Position numbers and translations under genes: made by a program
Notes under the pieces: generated by a model
What the model was told of the DNA's origin: nothing
The model's database searches: none
Seen by the model: only the letters and a program-made list of their open reading frames with translations
In this document: in pieces, positions 44,296-52,434 of the stretch
Numbering within the stretch: the first letter of the stretch is position 1
How the letters are laid out: every line of letters begins with the position of its first letter
Source of the DNA: Entomospira culicis
GTDB taxonomy: Bacteria; Spirochaetota; Spirochaetia; WRBN01
Length of the DNA stretch: 64,000 nt
NCBI RefSeq assembly: GCF_028748145.1
Contig: NZ_CP118181.1
Location: 1,240,211-1,304,210 of the forward strand
Reading direction: 5' to 3'

Positions 44296-45147
44296 ATGCT
44301 TACAATCAAACAGCTCTCTTACCGCTATCCAAAAGGCAAGAAGACGCTTTATAAAAATCTGGATATTACCTTTTCTCCGGGTGAAATTTACGGGCTCATG
44401 GGGCAAAATGGCGAAGGAAAAACCACGCTCCTCAAGCTTGTTGCCGGACTTATCGAGCCACGTGATGGACAAATTACTTGGTGCGGTGAACCTATTGGCG
44501 GGAGACATTTTCTTAAAGATCTCTTCTTTTTACCCGAGGAGACTGACCTTCCACCCCTCTCGCTCCAAAAATATATGAAACTCTTAGCCCCGCTCTACCC
44601 CAAATTTTCCATCTCCTTATTTGAAGAGATTGCGCAAAAATTTAACCTAGAAACCAACAAGGTCATGCATAAAATGAGCTTTGGACAGAAAAAGAAATCG
44701 CTTATTGCCTTGGGATTAGCCACCCAATGCTCCCTGATGATTTTGGATGAGCCAACCAACGGATTAGATGTACAAAGTAAAGCCGTTTTACGCGACCTGC
44801 TTATGCAGATGCAAAATCCCAATCGTACGATTATCATCTCCACCCACCAAGCACGCGATCTCCAAGAGATTATCAGCGGACTTACTATCTTACACGAGAA
44901 TCGTGTCGTCTTTAACCACACCTTAAGCTTTATGCAACAACACCTTGCTATCTCTACCGAGACAACCCAAGAGAGCTTTCATCAATCGCAACTCGGGGGC
45001 ATACAGCAGAGTTTGATTGCAAATACTTCTGGGCAAAAGAGCCACTTAGATCTTGAATTTATCTTTCTTGCCGCCACCAATGGTAGTCAAAACATTCAAC
45101 GCTACCTCGCACAACAAGCATCACAAACCCCCAGTATAGGAGTCTAA
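44296..45147 (+). CDS. ABC transporter ATP-binding protein
   Basis: A 283-residue ATPase with Walker A GQNGEGKTT, Q-loop region, a degenerate signature MSFGQKKK (instead of LSGGQ), Walker B LMILDEPTNGLD and switch His in ISTHQARDL. GAGG precedes the ATG. With the downstream 6-TM protein it forms a two-gene exporter of the ABC-2 type, similar in plan to YtrB or bacitracin-type systems. The C-terminal 70 residues after the core are unassigned. Substrate unknown. Confidence 0.9.
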   Translation: MLTIKQLSYRYPKGKKTLYKNLDITFSPGEIYGLMGQNGEGKTTLLKLVAGLIEPRDGQITWCGEPIGGRHFLKDLFFLPEETDLPPLSLQKYMKLLAPLYPKFSISLFEEIAQKFNLETNKVMHKMSFGQKKKSLIALGLATQCSLMILDEPTNGLDVQSKAVLRDLLMQMQNPNRTIIISTHQARDLQEIISGLTILHENRVVFNHTLSFMQQHLAISTETTQESFHQSQLGGIQQSLIANTSGQKSHLDLEFIFLAATNGSQNIQRYLAQQASQTPSIGV

Positions 45148-45150
45148 AAC

Positions 45151-45960
45151 ATGTCAAATATTACGGAACGTACCCAAGGTGAAGATGAATTTGCTATCTT
45201 TTGGGATTACTTTAAATTACGTTTCACCCTCTACCTTAAAGAAGAGAGCAAGCTCCTCTTGGGGCTCTTGCTCTTTGTGCAACTTAGCTACACTATCTCG
45301 CTTTTGATGCAAATCAATATGGGTGCAACCGATATCATGAACGATGCAAGCCTCTTCTTCCTGCCCTTTCTTTGGACATTCTCCGCAAGTACGATTTTTG
45401 CCAAAGAGCGTAAGGCTTCGCGTAGTATCCTTACCCTGACAACGCCCATTAGTGGCTACCATCGTTTTACGATTGCGGTCGTGCTTGCCCTTTTTCTTAT
45501 TCCGGGAATCAGCGTCTTGCTTACGCGTATTATCTACCTTCTTAACATTGGCATTGCGGCAATCCTCGTTCCCAATAAAGAAGGGTTCGATAATGCCTAC
45601 AGCTTGCTTACCTTAAGGCAACTTTGGGATCAAATACAAATTCCCATTTCACCTGCCTTTGGTTGGTTTTTACCTGTCTCTATCTATTTCTTTGCTGCCA
45701 GCGTAATTCGTCGCTATGTTTTCATTAAAGTGATTCTCTTTTTGTGGCTCTTCTCGATGGTCGGGATCATCCTCTTGCTCTTTTTTACGATAGCAAATAT
45801 CCTCAATGAGCAAAGTATGGAGCGCTTTGGTGAATTTTTCCTTCGATTTGGTGAATTTTACTTAACCCGTCCCCTTCTCTTCAACCTGATGGGATTTGCC
45901 ATTAGTTTTATCTTCCTAACCTTCGCCTACTTTAAGGTGAAAACCTTACGTGTTGCTTAA
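45151..45960 (+). CDS. ABC-2-type transporter membrane subunit
   Basis: A 269-residue protein with about six membrane helices (roughly 37-55, 66-84, 107-125, 130-145, 173-215 as two, 243-263). Starts 3 bp after the ATPase gene. KERKASRSILTLTTPISGYHRF is a cytoplasmic loop typical of ABC-2 permeases, which often read ExxxGtxxxlLtxPis. Partner of the preceding ATPase; substrate unknown. Confidence 0.8.
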   Translation: MSNITERTQGEDEFAIFWDYFKLRFTLYLKEESKLLLGLLLFVQLSYTISLLMQINMGATDIMNDASLFFLPFLWTFSASTIFAKERKASRSILTLTTPISGYHRFTIAVVLALFLIPGISVLLTRIIYLLNIGIAAILVPNKEGFDNAYSLLTLRQLWDQIQIPISPAFGWFLPVSIYFFAASVIRRYVFIKVILFLWLFSMVGIILLLFFTIANILNEQSMERFGEFFLRFGEFYLTRPLLFNLMGFAISFIFLTFAYFKVKTLRVA

Positions 45961-46005
45961 GTTCTTTGATACAAAATATTGATCTGGAGAAAAAAGGAGA
46001 ATCCC

Positions 46006-46641
46006 ATGAAAACGCGAAAAATCAGTAAAGGATGGTTGCTTAGCCCTATTATCATTGCAACGATTATCTCCCTATTAACGATGACCTTTCACTGGACGGA
46101 TCTCAATATGGGCTTTCAGCTTACGCCATCGATGCTCCGCTATATGCGTCAGCCAGCTAGCGTACGCCTAGATTACACCCAACTCCCCGAGGCGCTCATC
46201 TTGCAAGGCAATGTGGATTTACGCATAGAATCTGGGGAGGAGTTCGCCATATGGGTCTCGCCCTTTATCGCTTACTTTGCCGAAATTCGTCAAACCGATA
46301 GAAGTCTCACCATTCGTACTAGCCATGCACCTGCCAATCGCAACCTCACCGAGATGATTCGCATTACCCTACCAACAGATAATCTTATGCCAAGCGACAT
46401 CACCATTACCGGTAATAGCCAATTTTCCTTAAAAAATCTCCAGATCCAACACCTCAACCTTACGTCTGTCGGCAAGCAAATCGGAACAATTACGCACTCT
46501 CAGATGCAACATCTTACCTTATCCCAGATGGGTGTATTAACACTTTATGCCGAAGAGAGTAAAATTAGCCACAGCACCACTCGCTCGCTTGGACGTATCC
46601 AAGACCATGAGCAAATTTTATCATCAGGAGCTACCTCGTGA
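46006..46641 (+). CDS. Membrane-anchored GIN/DUF2807-like beta-repeat protein
   Basis: A 211-residue protein with one N-terminal TM (about 10-30). Its extracytoplasmic region is made of repeated short beta strands: LILQGNVDLRIESGEEFAIWV, LTIRTSHAP, IRITLPTDNLMPSDITITGNSQFSLKNLQIQHLNLTSVG. The pattern resembles the putative auto-transporter head (GIN, DUF2807) domain, a beta-helix-like fold often encoded beside ABC or signalling genes. AAAGGAG precedes the ATG. Its end overlaps the tgt GTG start by 4 bp. Function unknown. Confidence 0.65.
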   Translation: MKTRKISKGWLLSPIIIATIISLLTMTFHWTDLNMGFQLTPSMLRYMRQPASVRLDYTQLPEALILQGNVDLRIESGEEFAIWVSPFIAYFAEIRQTDRSLTIRTSHAPANRNLTEMIRITLPTDNLMPSDITITGNSQFSLKNLQIQHLNLTSVGKQIGTITHSQMQHLTLSQMGVLTLYAEESKISHSTTRSLGRIQDHEQILSSGATS

Positions 46642-47765
46642 AGCAACATTTTACCGTTATTCACACCGACGGACAAGCGCGCCTAGGCACATTATCTCTC
46701 CCGCAGGGCGATGTCGCTACGCCCGTTTTTATGCCAGTGGGCACGGTGGGTACCATGAAGGCGTTGCATCATCGTCGCTTAGAAGAGCTTGACTATCGCC
46801 TTATCCTTGCCAACACCTATCATCTTTACCTACGCCCTGGCTTAGAGCTCCTGGAGAAGATGGGTGGGTTGCCTCAATTTAGTACGTGGGATAGAAATTT
46901 TCTCACCGACTCAGGCGGATTTCAATTTTTTAGTCTCTCAAAATTTGCTAAATTCACCGAAGAAGGTGTCAAATTCAGCTCGCATATTGACGGCTCTAAG
47001 CACTTCTTTACCCCAGAAAAGGCTATCCAAGCGCAGAACATCATCGGCTCGCACATCAAAATGGTGCTAGACGTCTGTACCCCGCCCAACATCACCGAGA
47101 AAAAAGCTTATCAAGCGCACCGCACCACCGTCGATTGGGCAAAACGTTGTCAAAAAGAGTGGCAAGCCTCGGGTGAGCAAGGCCTTCTCTTTGGTATCAC
47201 ACAAGGAAATTTCTATAAAGATCTCCGCAAATTAAGTATCGAAGAGTTAGCTGCCCTCGACCTCCCTGGGTATGCGATTGGCGGATTGAGTGTGGGTGAA
47301 GAGAAGCAAGTATTTGAAGAATTCGTTCACTATAGCACCCCCCTACTTCCTGCCAATAAACCGCGTTATGTTATGGGGATAGGCACGCCCGACTATATTT
47401 TACAGGCCGTAGAGGCTGGGGTTGATATGTTTGACTGTGTCTACCCTACCCGCGTAGCGCGTAACGGTGCAGCGATGAGCTTTGATGGCTTACTCTCACT
47501 TAAAAACGAACGCTATGCCCTCGACAACAATCCCATCGACCCCGACTGCACCTGCTCGGCTTGCCAACGCTATAGTAAATCGTACCTCCGCCACCTCATC
47601 AAAGCCAAAGAGATCAACGCACTCACCCTCCTTACCGATCACAATCTCACCTTTATGAAGCGCTTTATGAACGAGGTACGTGCGTCGATTAAAGAGAACC
47701 GTTTTGCTCTCTACAAACAAGCCTTTATGGATCGATACTACCAATCATCGCATAAGGAGTCTTAG
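46638..47765 (+). CDS. tgt: Queuine/preQ1 tRNA-guanine transglycosylase
   Basis: Tgt swaps G34 of GUN-anticodon tRNAs for preQ1. The 375-residue protein has ANTYHLYLRPGLELL, the catalytic-region FLTDSGGFQFFSLS, GITQGNFYKDLR, GGLSVGEE, the nucleophile Asp region VDMFDCVYPTRVARNG and the zinc site CTCSACQRYS. GTG start at 46638 after AGGAG, overlapping the upstream stop (GTGA). queG at 22 kb completes the queuosine pathway. Confidence 0.96.
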   Translation: MKQHFTVIHTDGQARLGTLSLPQGDVATPVFMPVGTVGTMKALHHRRLEELDYRLILANTYHLYLRPGLELLEKMGGLPQFSTWDRNFLTDSGGFQFFSLSKFAKFTEEGVKFSSHIDGSKHFFTPEKAIQAQNIIGSHIKMVLDVCTPPNITEKKAYQAHRTTVDWAKRCQKEWQASGEQGLLFGITQGNFYKDLRKLSIEELAALDLPGYAIGGLSVGEEKQVFEEFVHYSTPLLPANKPRYVMGIGTPDYILQAVEAGVDMFDCVYPTRVARNGAAMSFDGLLSLKNERYALDNNPIDPDCTCSACQRYSKSYLRHLIKAKEINALTLLTDHNLTFMKRFMNEVRASIKENRFALYKQAFMDRYYQSSHKES

Positions 47766-47791
47766 GGTAAAAACCGCAAAGTATGCTGATA

Positions 47792-49324
47792 TTATCCTTG
47801 CCGTTGTAAAAGTTGCTCCTCTACCAGCGCTTGCCAGACCTGCGATTCGCTCTTTGAGCCTTGATGTTGACTATGACGCAGGCGATGGAGTAATAGGGTA
47901 AGGTGTTCGGCGTCAAAGAGGCGTAAGGCGCGTAATTGCTTACTCGTCTTTTTGGCATTTTGATACATCAATGATGCGTCAATAAAGATCCGCACACATT
48001 CTATCAAGAGCCAAGCGAAGTATTCACGGTAATAGCTATCGAGCATCGAGAGCTTTTTGAGCGCCTTCGCGTAGTAATGCGTGGCGCGTTGCCACTGTTT
48101 TCGCCCTAAGGCTAACTCTCCGCGTAGTAAGTAATAGCCAAAAGGAATGCGCGCACTACCCACAAAGATCAGTCGGGTACGATAGGTGATAGAGATGCCG
48201 TGCAGGTGCATGTCGGCAAGGGCATATTGACGCGCTTGTAACTGATAAAAAATACGTACAAACTGTGCCGACAAGATGGGGCGTTCCCCTAAAAAGAAGA
48301 GTTCGGCTCCGTAACGTTGCCAGAGATCGGGAAAGTCGTAGTGCAGCTGACGTTGGTGAGCTTGAAGCGACTGGTGATGCAAGCGCACCGCAAGACGATG
48401 CAATTCGCTCATTCCGCTGTTGATGTAGAGTAAAAAACTATGGTCAACAAAGCTATAGAGGCGAAATTTTTGTTGATACCACTCACGCTCGGTGTAGATA
48501 TCTTGTATATGATGTTGGGTTGCGTAGAGGATACGCGCCAAAATCGCTAAGGAGTGGTTGGAGGTAAGCTCTTGGTAGAGTTTGTCGGCGTAGCTATTTT
48601 TCTTCTCTTTGATAAAGTAGAGCAACAAAAAGGCCTGGTTAATTTCATCTAAAAAGGCGCGCTCACGAAAGAGCTTCTTGGCGATACGCTGTGCGGTGCG
48701 CTTGTTGCCAAAGAGCTCTTCGAGTTTAAATTGAAGTACCAAGTCGCGCGTGGGGAGTTTAGCTTTCGACCAATACGTACGATAGAGGTGTAAGACTTGG
48801 GCAAAATTTTCCTGTCGAATCAGTAAATCAACATACAAAGAGAAGAGATAGCTATTCTCCCGATGATACCCCACCTCGATCAATTGCTCTAAATAACGAC
48901 GAGATTCGTCATGATGTTGCGTATAATAACAAAAAATCGCATACTCACTCTGCCAACTAAGCTCTGGTTGTAAGGCAATAGCGCGTCTCAAGTAGCGCAA
49001 GCCAATCATCGGCTGTCCAGCTACCTCGTAAGCATAGCGCGCAATCATGTAGAGAAACCACGCATCATGCGCAAAATCCTCTTGCATAATCAAGGCGTAG
49101 GTCTCTTTCATGTCGATGGGGTTGTGATAAACAAGATAGCGCGCAAAGTGATACCACACCGCCCAATACTCTAACTCATGGCGATCAACCTGCTGAAGAA
49201 AATCGAACGCCCGCCGATGCTCCTTACTATCCAACAGCATCGCACAGACGTGATCCCGCAGATGCTTACCCCGTAGTAAATGCACATAGTCGTCCAAGTA
49301 TGTCGTAATTCGCTTTCTTATCAC
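47792..49324 (-). CDS. Large helical-repeat (TPR-like) protein of unknown function
   Basis: A 510-residue, Tyr/His/Arg/Leu-rich, all-helical soluble protein. Pairs of helices of TPR length recur, e.g. FLYMIARYAYEVAGQPMIGLRYLRRAIALQPELSW, FSLYVDLLIRQENFAQVLHLYRTYW, YLLRGELALGRKQWQRATHYYAKALKKL. No enzyme motif is visible and no signal peptide. Probably a protein-protein scaffold. It is convergent with tgt (26 bp apart) and lies downstream of a small membrane protein on the same strand. Confidence 0.7.
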   Translation of the reverse strand: MIRKRITTYLDDYVHLLRGKHLRDHVCAMLLDSKEHRRAFDFLQQVDRHELEYWAVWYHFARYLVYHNPIDMKETYALIMQEDFAHDAWFLYMIARYAYEVAGQPMIGLRYLRRAIALQPELSWQSEYAIFCYYTQHHDESRRYLEQLIEVGYHRENSYLFSLYVDLLIRQENFAQVLHLYRTYWSKAKLPTRDLVLQFKLEELFGNKRTAQRIAKKLFRERAFLDEINQAFLLLYFIKEKKNSYADKLYQELTSNHSLAILARILYATQHHIQDIYTEREWYQQKFRLYSFVDHSFLLYINSGMSELHRLAVRLHHQSLQAHQRQLHYDFPDLWQRYGAELFFLGERPILSAQFVRIFYQLQARQYALADMHLHGISITYRTRLIFVGSARIPFGYYLLRGELALGRKQWQRATHYYAKALKKLSMLDSYYREYFAWLLIECVRIFIDASLMYQNAKKTSKQLRALRLFDAEHLTLLLHRLRHSQHQGSKSESQVWQALVEEQLLQRQG

Positions 49325-49356
49325 TGGCGTAACCTATCCACGCCACCGGCGTAGCA

Positions 49357-49821
49357 TCACTCCTTTCCGCTCTCCATGAGCGCGCCATCGGCAACCCACT
49401 GACGCCAACTCTTCTGCTCCCTTTTCGGGAAAAGTACGATGTGATGAATACGCATTAGTGCAATAGAGGGGTAAATAAAGAGCGCATAACCTATCGCCAT
49501 AGTGAACCATTGCATGATCCCCGTACCTAAAAGCATGGGCATGGTAAGCACCCAGAGAATTGAACCCAATGAGGCGTTCCAGCGATGGTACTGTTGCATC
49601 GAATCACTAAGCTCATCCTCATACCTAGACTCTTTCAGTGAGATAGCTCCGGCAATCGTGATGGTTAAAAAGAGGATAACAAAGATCCAAAAACCCACAG
49701 CATCTATCCACGATCGCCCTGATCCCATCAACCCATAAAGGAGATTCATCAACGTGCCCAGTATCCCTATGCCCATATAGAGACCAGCAAAATAATCACT
49801 ATTGTGCCAAATTTTTCGCAT
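49357..49821 (-). CDS. Small four-TM membrane protein of unknown function
   Basis: A 154-residue protein with four hydrophobic segments (about 9-31, 40-60, 82-100 and 104-123), a charged loop between TM2 and TM3 (ESRYEDELSDSMQQYHRWN) and a basic tail (PKREQKSWRQW). AGGAGG four bases before the ATG at 49821 favours this start. No family recognised. The next gene on the strand is the helical-repeat protein, 32 bp away. Confidence 0.7.
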   Translation of the reverse strand: MRKIWHNSDYFAGLYMGIGILGTLMNLLYGLMGSGRSWIDAVGFWIFVILFLTITIAGAISLKESRYEDELSDSMQQYHRWNASLGSILWVLTMPMLLGTGIMQWFTMAIGYALFIYPSIALMRIHHIVLFPKREQKSWRQWVADGALMESGKE

Positions 49822-49911
49822 GTACCCTCCTAATTTCTCCCCATTCCTTCCCTTAAGCATACCACAATCCTACAAAAATTACAAGTTTCTCCATTTTTTA
49901 GGGCGAGTCTC

Positions 49912-49969
49912 TTGAAGATTTTTGGCTTTTAAAGTAATATGAAAATAGCAAGATAGTTATAAATCTTGC
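49912..49969 (+). promoter_or_regulatory. Promoter and inverted repeat upstream of the cysteine desulfurase gene
   Basis: TTGAAG (49912-49917), 17-nt spacer, TAATAT (49935-49940). Just after the expected start of transcription lies an inverted repeat GCAAGAT / ATCTTGC (49948-49954, 49963-49969), and GCAAGAT recurs at 49968-49974. It could be an operator or an RNA hairpin. Confidence 0.55.
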
Positions 49970-49996
49970 AAGATGATAAGAGGAGCCTTGACATTT

Positions 49997-51163
49997 ATGA
50001 ACAATAACGATATTTATTTAGATAACAACGCCACCACCCGCCTGTGCGATGAGGCCTATGAAGCCATGCAACCCTACCAGCAAGAGTATTTTGGTAACCC
50101 CAACAGTCTACACAACACGGGGCGTATTGCCCACCGCGCCTTAGCACAGAGCATGCACGAGCTCTATCAGCTCTTTGGGGCAGAGGATCGAGATGACATC
50201 ATCATCACCAGTTGTGCAACCGAGGGTAACAATAGCGTGCTCATGAGTGTGTACTACCAATTTATCCACACCGGCAAGAAAAAGCGCATTCTCTCCACGC
50301 AAGTAGAGCATCCTTCGGTGGCGCATACGCTAGAATTTTTAGAGTCGCTTGGCGCAGTGGTTGAATTTATCCCCGTCAACGAAGAGGGTTTAGTCACTCC
50401 CGAAGCACTCCGCGCCATGATGAGCGACGATGTCGCCCTTGTGAGCGTAATGTGGGCAAATAACGAGACGGGTCTGCTCTTTCCCATCAAAGAGCTTGCC
50501 TCTGTAGCGCACGAGCATGGCGCGCTCTTTCATAGCGACGGTGTACAAGCCATTGGCAAGACCCCTGTCGATCTCTCGGATGCGGGTGTCGACTTCTTCA
50601 CCTTCTCGGCACACAAGTTCCATGGGCCAAAGGGTATTGGTGGGCTCTTTATTCGCGGGAAGACCCAGTTTACCCCACTCTTCCACGGTGGTGCGCAGAT
50701 GGGTGGTCGTCGTAGTGGAACGGTTGCGATCCCTTTAGTTGTCGGCATGACCGTCGCTTTACGCGTGGCAGTCGCCAATCTTGAGCAAAATATCATCAAG
50801 ATGGCACACTTGCGCGATAAACTCGAGCGCGGTCTTCTCCAACTTGCCGACATCACGATTGTCGGAAAAGACTCTCCGCGTACGCCAAATACCTCGCTCA
50901 TCAGTTTTAAAGGCGTAGAGGGCGAGGCATGTCTATGGGATCTTAACGAGCGTGGCATCGCAGCCAGCACCGGTAGTGCCTGCAGTAGCGCCGATCTTCA
51001 AGCCAACCCCACCTTCCGCGCCATGAAGATCTCCGCCGATTTGGAGCATACGGGCATTCGCTTTAGCCTATGTCGTTACACCACAGAAGAAGAGATCGAT
51101 CGTACCATCGAGGCAGTGCACGCCATTGTGGCACGCTTACGCGAAATTTCGATCGCTTATTAA
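49997..51163 (+). CDS. Cysteine desulfurase, NifS/IscS family
   Basis: A PLP enzyme that mobilises sulfur from cysteine for Fe-S clusters and tRNA thiolation. The 388-residue protein has IYLDNNATTRL, CATEGNNSVL, the PLP Lys in FSAHKFHGPKGIGGLF, GGAQMGGRRSGT and the sulfur-accepting Cys loop STGSACSSADLQ. The ATG at 49997 is 11 bases after AGGAG; an ATG at 49973 lacks a ribosome site. No iscU or iscR lies nearby. The long loop around the Cys (SACSS) resembles IscS/NifS rather than SufS. Confidence 0.93.
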   Translation: MNNNDIYLDNNATTRLCDEAYEAMQPYQQEYFGNPNSLHNTGRIAHRALAQSMHELYQLFGAEDRDDIIITSCATEGNNSVLMSVYYQFIHTGKKKRILSTQVEHPSVAHTLEFLESLGAVVEFIPVNEEGLVTPEALRAMMSDDVALVSVMWANNETGLLFPIKELASVAHEHGALFHSDGVQAIGKTPVDLSDAGVDFFTFSAHKFHGPKGIGGLFIRGKTQFTPLFHGGAQMGGRRSGTVAIPLVVGMTVALRVAVANLEQNIIKMAHLRDKLERGLLQLADITIVGKDSPRTPNTSLISFKGVEGEACLWDLNERGIAASTGSACSSADLQANPTFRAMKISADLEHTGIRFSLCRYTTEEEIDRTIEAVHAIVARLREISIAY

Positions 51164-51194
51164 GTTGAGTAAAGAAAAAATCTATTTTATTCTG

Positions 51195-51225
51195 CGCCAA
51201 AGGGTTCACTCTTTGGCGTTCTCTT
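51195..51225 (+). terminator. Terminator after the cysteine desulfurase gene
   Basis: 8-bp stem CGCCAAAG / CTTTGGCG (51195-51202, 51211-51218), 8-nt loop, pyrimidine-rich tail. Confidence 0.7.
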
Positions 51226-51234
51226 CTCTATTAC

Positions 51235-51263
51235 TTGATTTTTACCTCTAATCTTACGATACT
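51235..51263 (+). promoter_or_regulatory. Predicted promoter abutting the 382-aa methyltransferase gene
   Basis: TTGATT (51235-51240), 17-nt spacer, GATACT (51258-51263), then 9 nt to the ATG at 51273, with no Shine-Dalgarno. Confidence 0.5.
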
Positions 51264-51272
51264 CATACTATC

Positions 51273-52421
51273 ATGTACCAGAGATTTTTGCAAGAATTAT
51301 CGCAACACCAACTGCACCAGATCCATAAAATTCTCTTTCATCTCGATAAAAATGAGGTAAAAAAAGTTCTCATCCGTCCAATTTTACTCAAAGATATCCC
51401 GATGTGGCAGATCGAAACAACGCGAGCAGAAAAAGTCTACCATCAAAATATCGCACACGTTGAGCTGGTTTCGTATCTTTATCAATGTATGCAAGAGTAT
51501 ATTTGTAAACAAATTACGATGACAACTGCCAGCCAAATTTATCACTATCGGCTAACCAAAAAAGGGAAAATCCTCCACTACGCCGAAACAAATCAACAGC
51601 AAAAAGCCCCTGAGATGGAGCATAATCGCACCAAAAGCTATCTGCTAGAAGAGGGTATGCCGATTCACGCATTAGTAGATCTGGGCATTTTCGATGGTAA
51701 CTTTCGCATTAAAGCTAGCGCCAAAAAGAAATTTAGACAGATCAATCACTTCCTTAGCCTCATCGTCGAAAGCATCGAAACAGATCAGCAAGAAGCGCTC
51801 ACCATCATCGACTTTGGATGCGGAAAGTCCTACCTCTCCTTTCTCGTCTACTACTACTTTGTCTTTATAAAAGAGATCGAACTCACCATGATTGGCTACG
51901 ATCTCAAAGCCGATGTGGTCGAGCAGTGCAATCTGACGGCGAAAAAGTACGATTATCAGAACCTCCACTTTATTCACGGCGACATCGCCAAAGCGAGCCA
52001 TGATCACGGCAAGGTTGATGCGATGATCACGCTCCACGCCTGCAATGTGGCGACCGATTATGCTCTACACTACGCCATCACCCACCAGATTACGCATATC
52101 TTCTCAGTGCCCTGTTGCCAACACGAGATCGCACAACAGATCGCCCCGCCTGCATCGTGGAGCTTTCTCTTTCAGCACGGATTACACAAAGAGCGCCTCT
52201 CTGCCCTCTTTACCGACGCCATTCGCTGTGAAATTCTACGTACCATGGGGTATCAGGTTGACGTAATCGAATTTGTCGAGATCGAAAACACGCCCAAAAA
52301 TGCCCTCATCCGCGCGAAATTAACCCATCCCACGCACCATTTTACACCAACACCCGCATTACAGACCTTCCTAAAGGAATTTCATCTCAAGCCCACGCTC
52401 GTTCGTCTACTAACCGAATAA
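51273..52421 (+). CDS. SAM-dependent methyltransferase of the Methyltransf_32 type, substrate unknown
   Basis: A 382-residue protein. The N-terminal 165 residues are helical with no known motif. The methyltransferase domain has the SAM motif LTIIDFGCGKSYLSFLVYYYF, an acidic YDLKADVVEQC, LHACNVATDYALHYAI in the motif IV position and SVPCCQHEIAQQI. The HACN...PCCQHE pair is characteristic of Methyltransf_32/GSTCD-like proteins, which are suspected RNA methyltransferases. The target is unknown. Its transcript may be leaderless. Confidence 0.78.
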   Translation: MYQRFLQELSQHQLHQIHKILFHLDKNEVKKVLIRPILLKDIPMWQIETTRAEKVYHQNIAHVELVSYLYQCMQEYICKQITMTTASQIYHYRLTKKGKILHYAETNQQQKAPEMEHNRTKSYLLEEGMPIHALVDLGIFDGNFRIKASAKKKFRQINHFLSLIVESIETDQQEALTIIDFGCGKSYLSFLVYYYFVFIKEIELTMIGYDLKADVVEQCNLTAKKYDYQNLHFIHGDIAKASHDHGKVDAMITLHACNVATDYALHYAITHQITHIFSVPCCQHEIAQQIAPPASWSFLFQHGLHKERLSALFTDAIRCEILRTMGYQVDVIEFVEIENTPKNALIRAKLTHPTHHFTPTPALQTFLKEFHLKPTLVRLLTE

Positions 52422-52434
52422 GATAACATACAAA

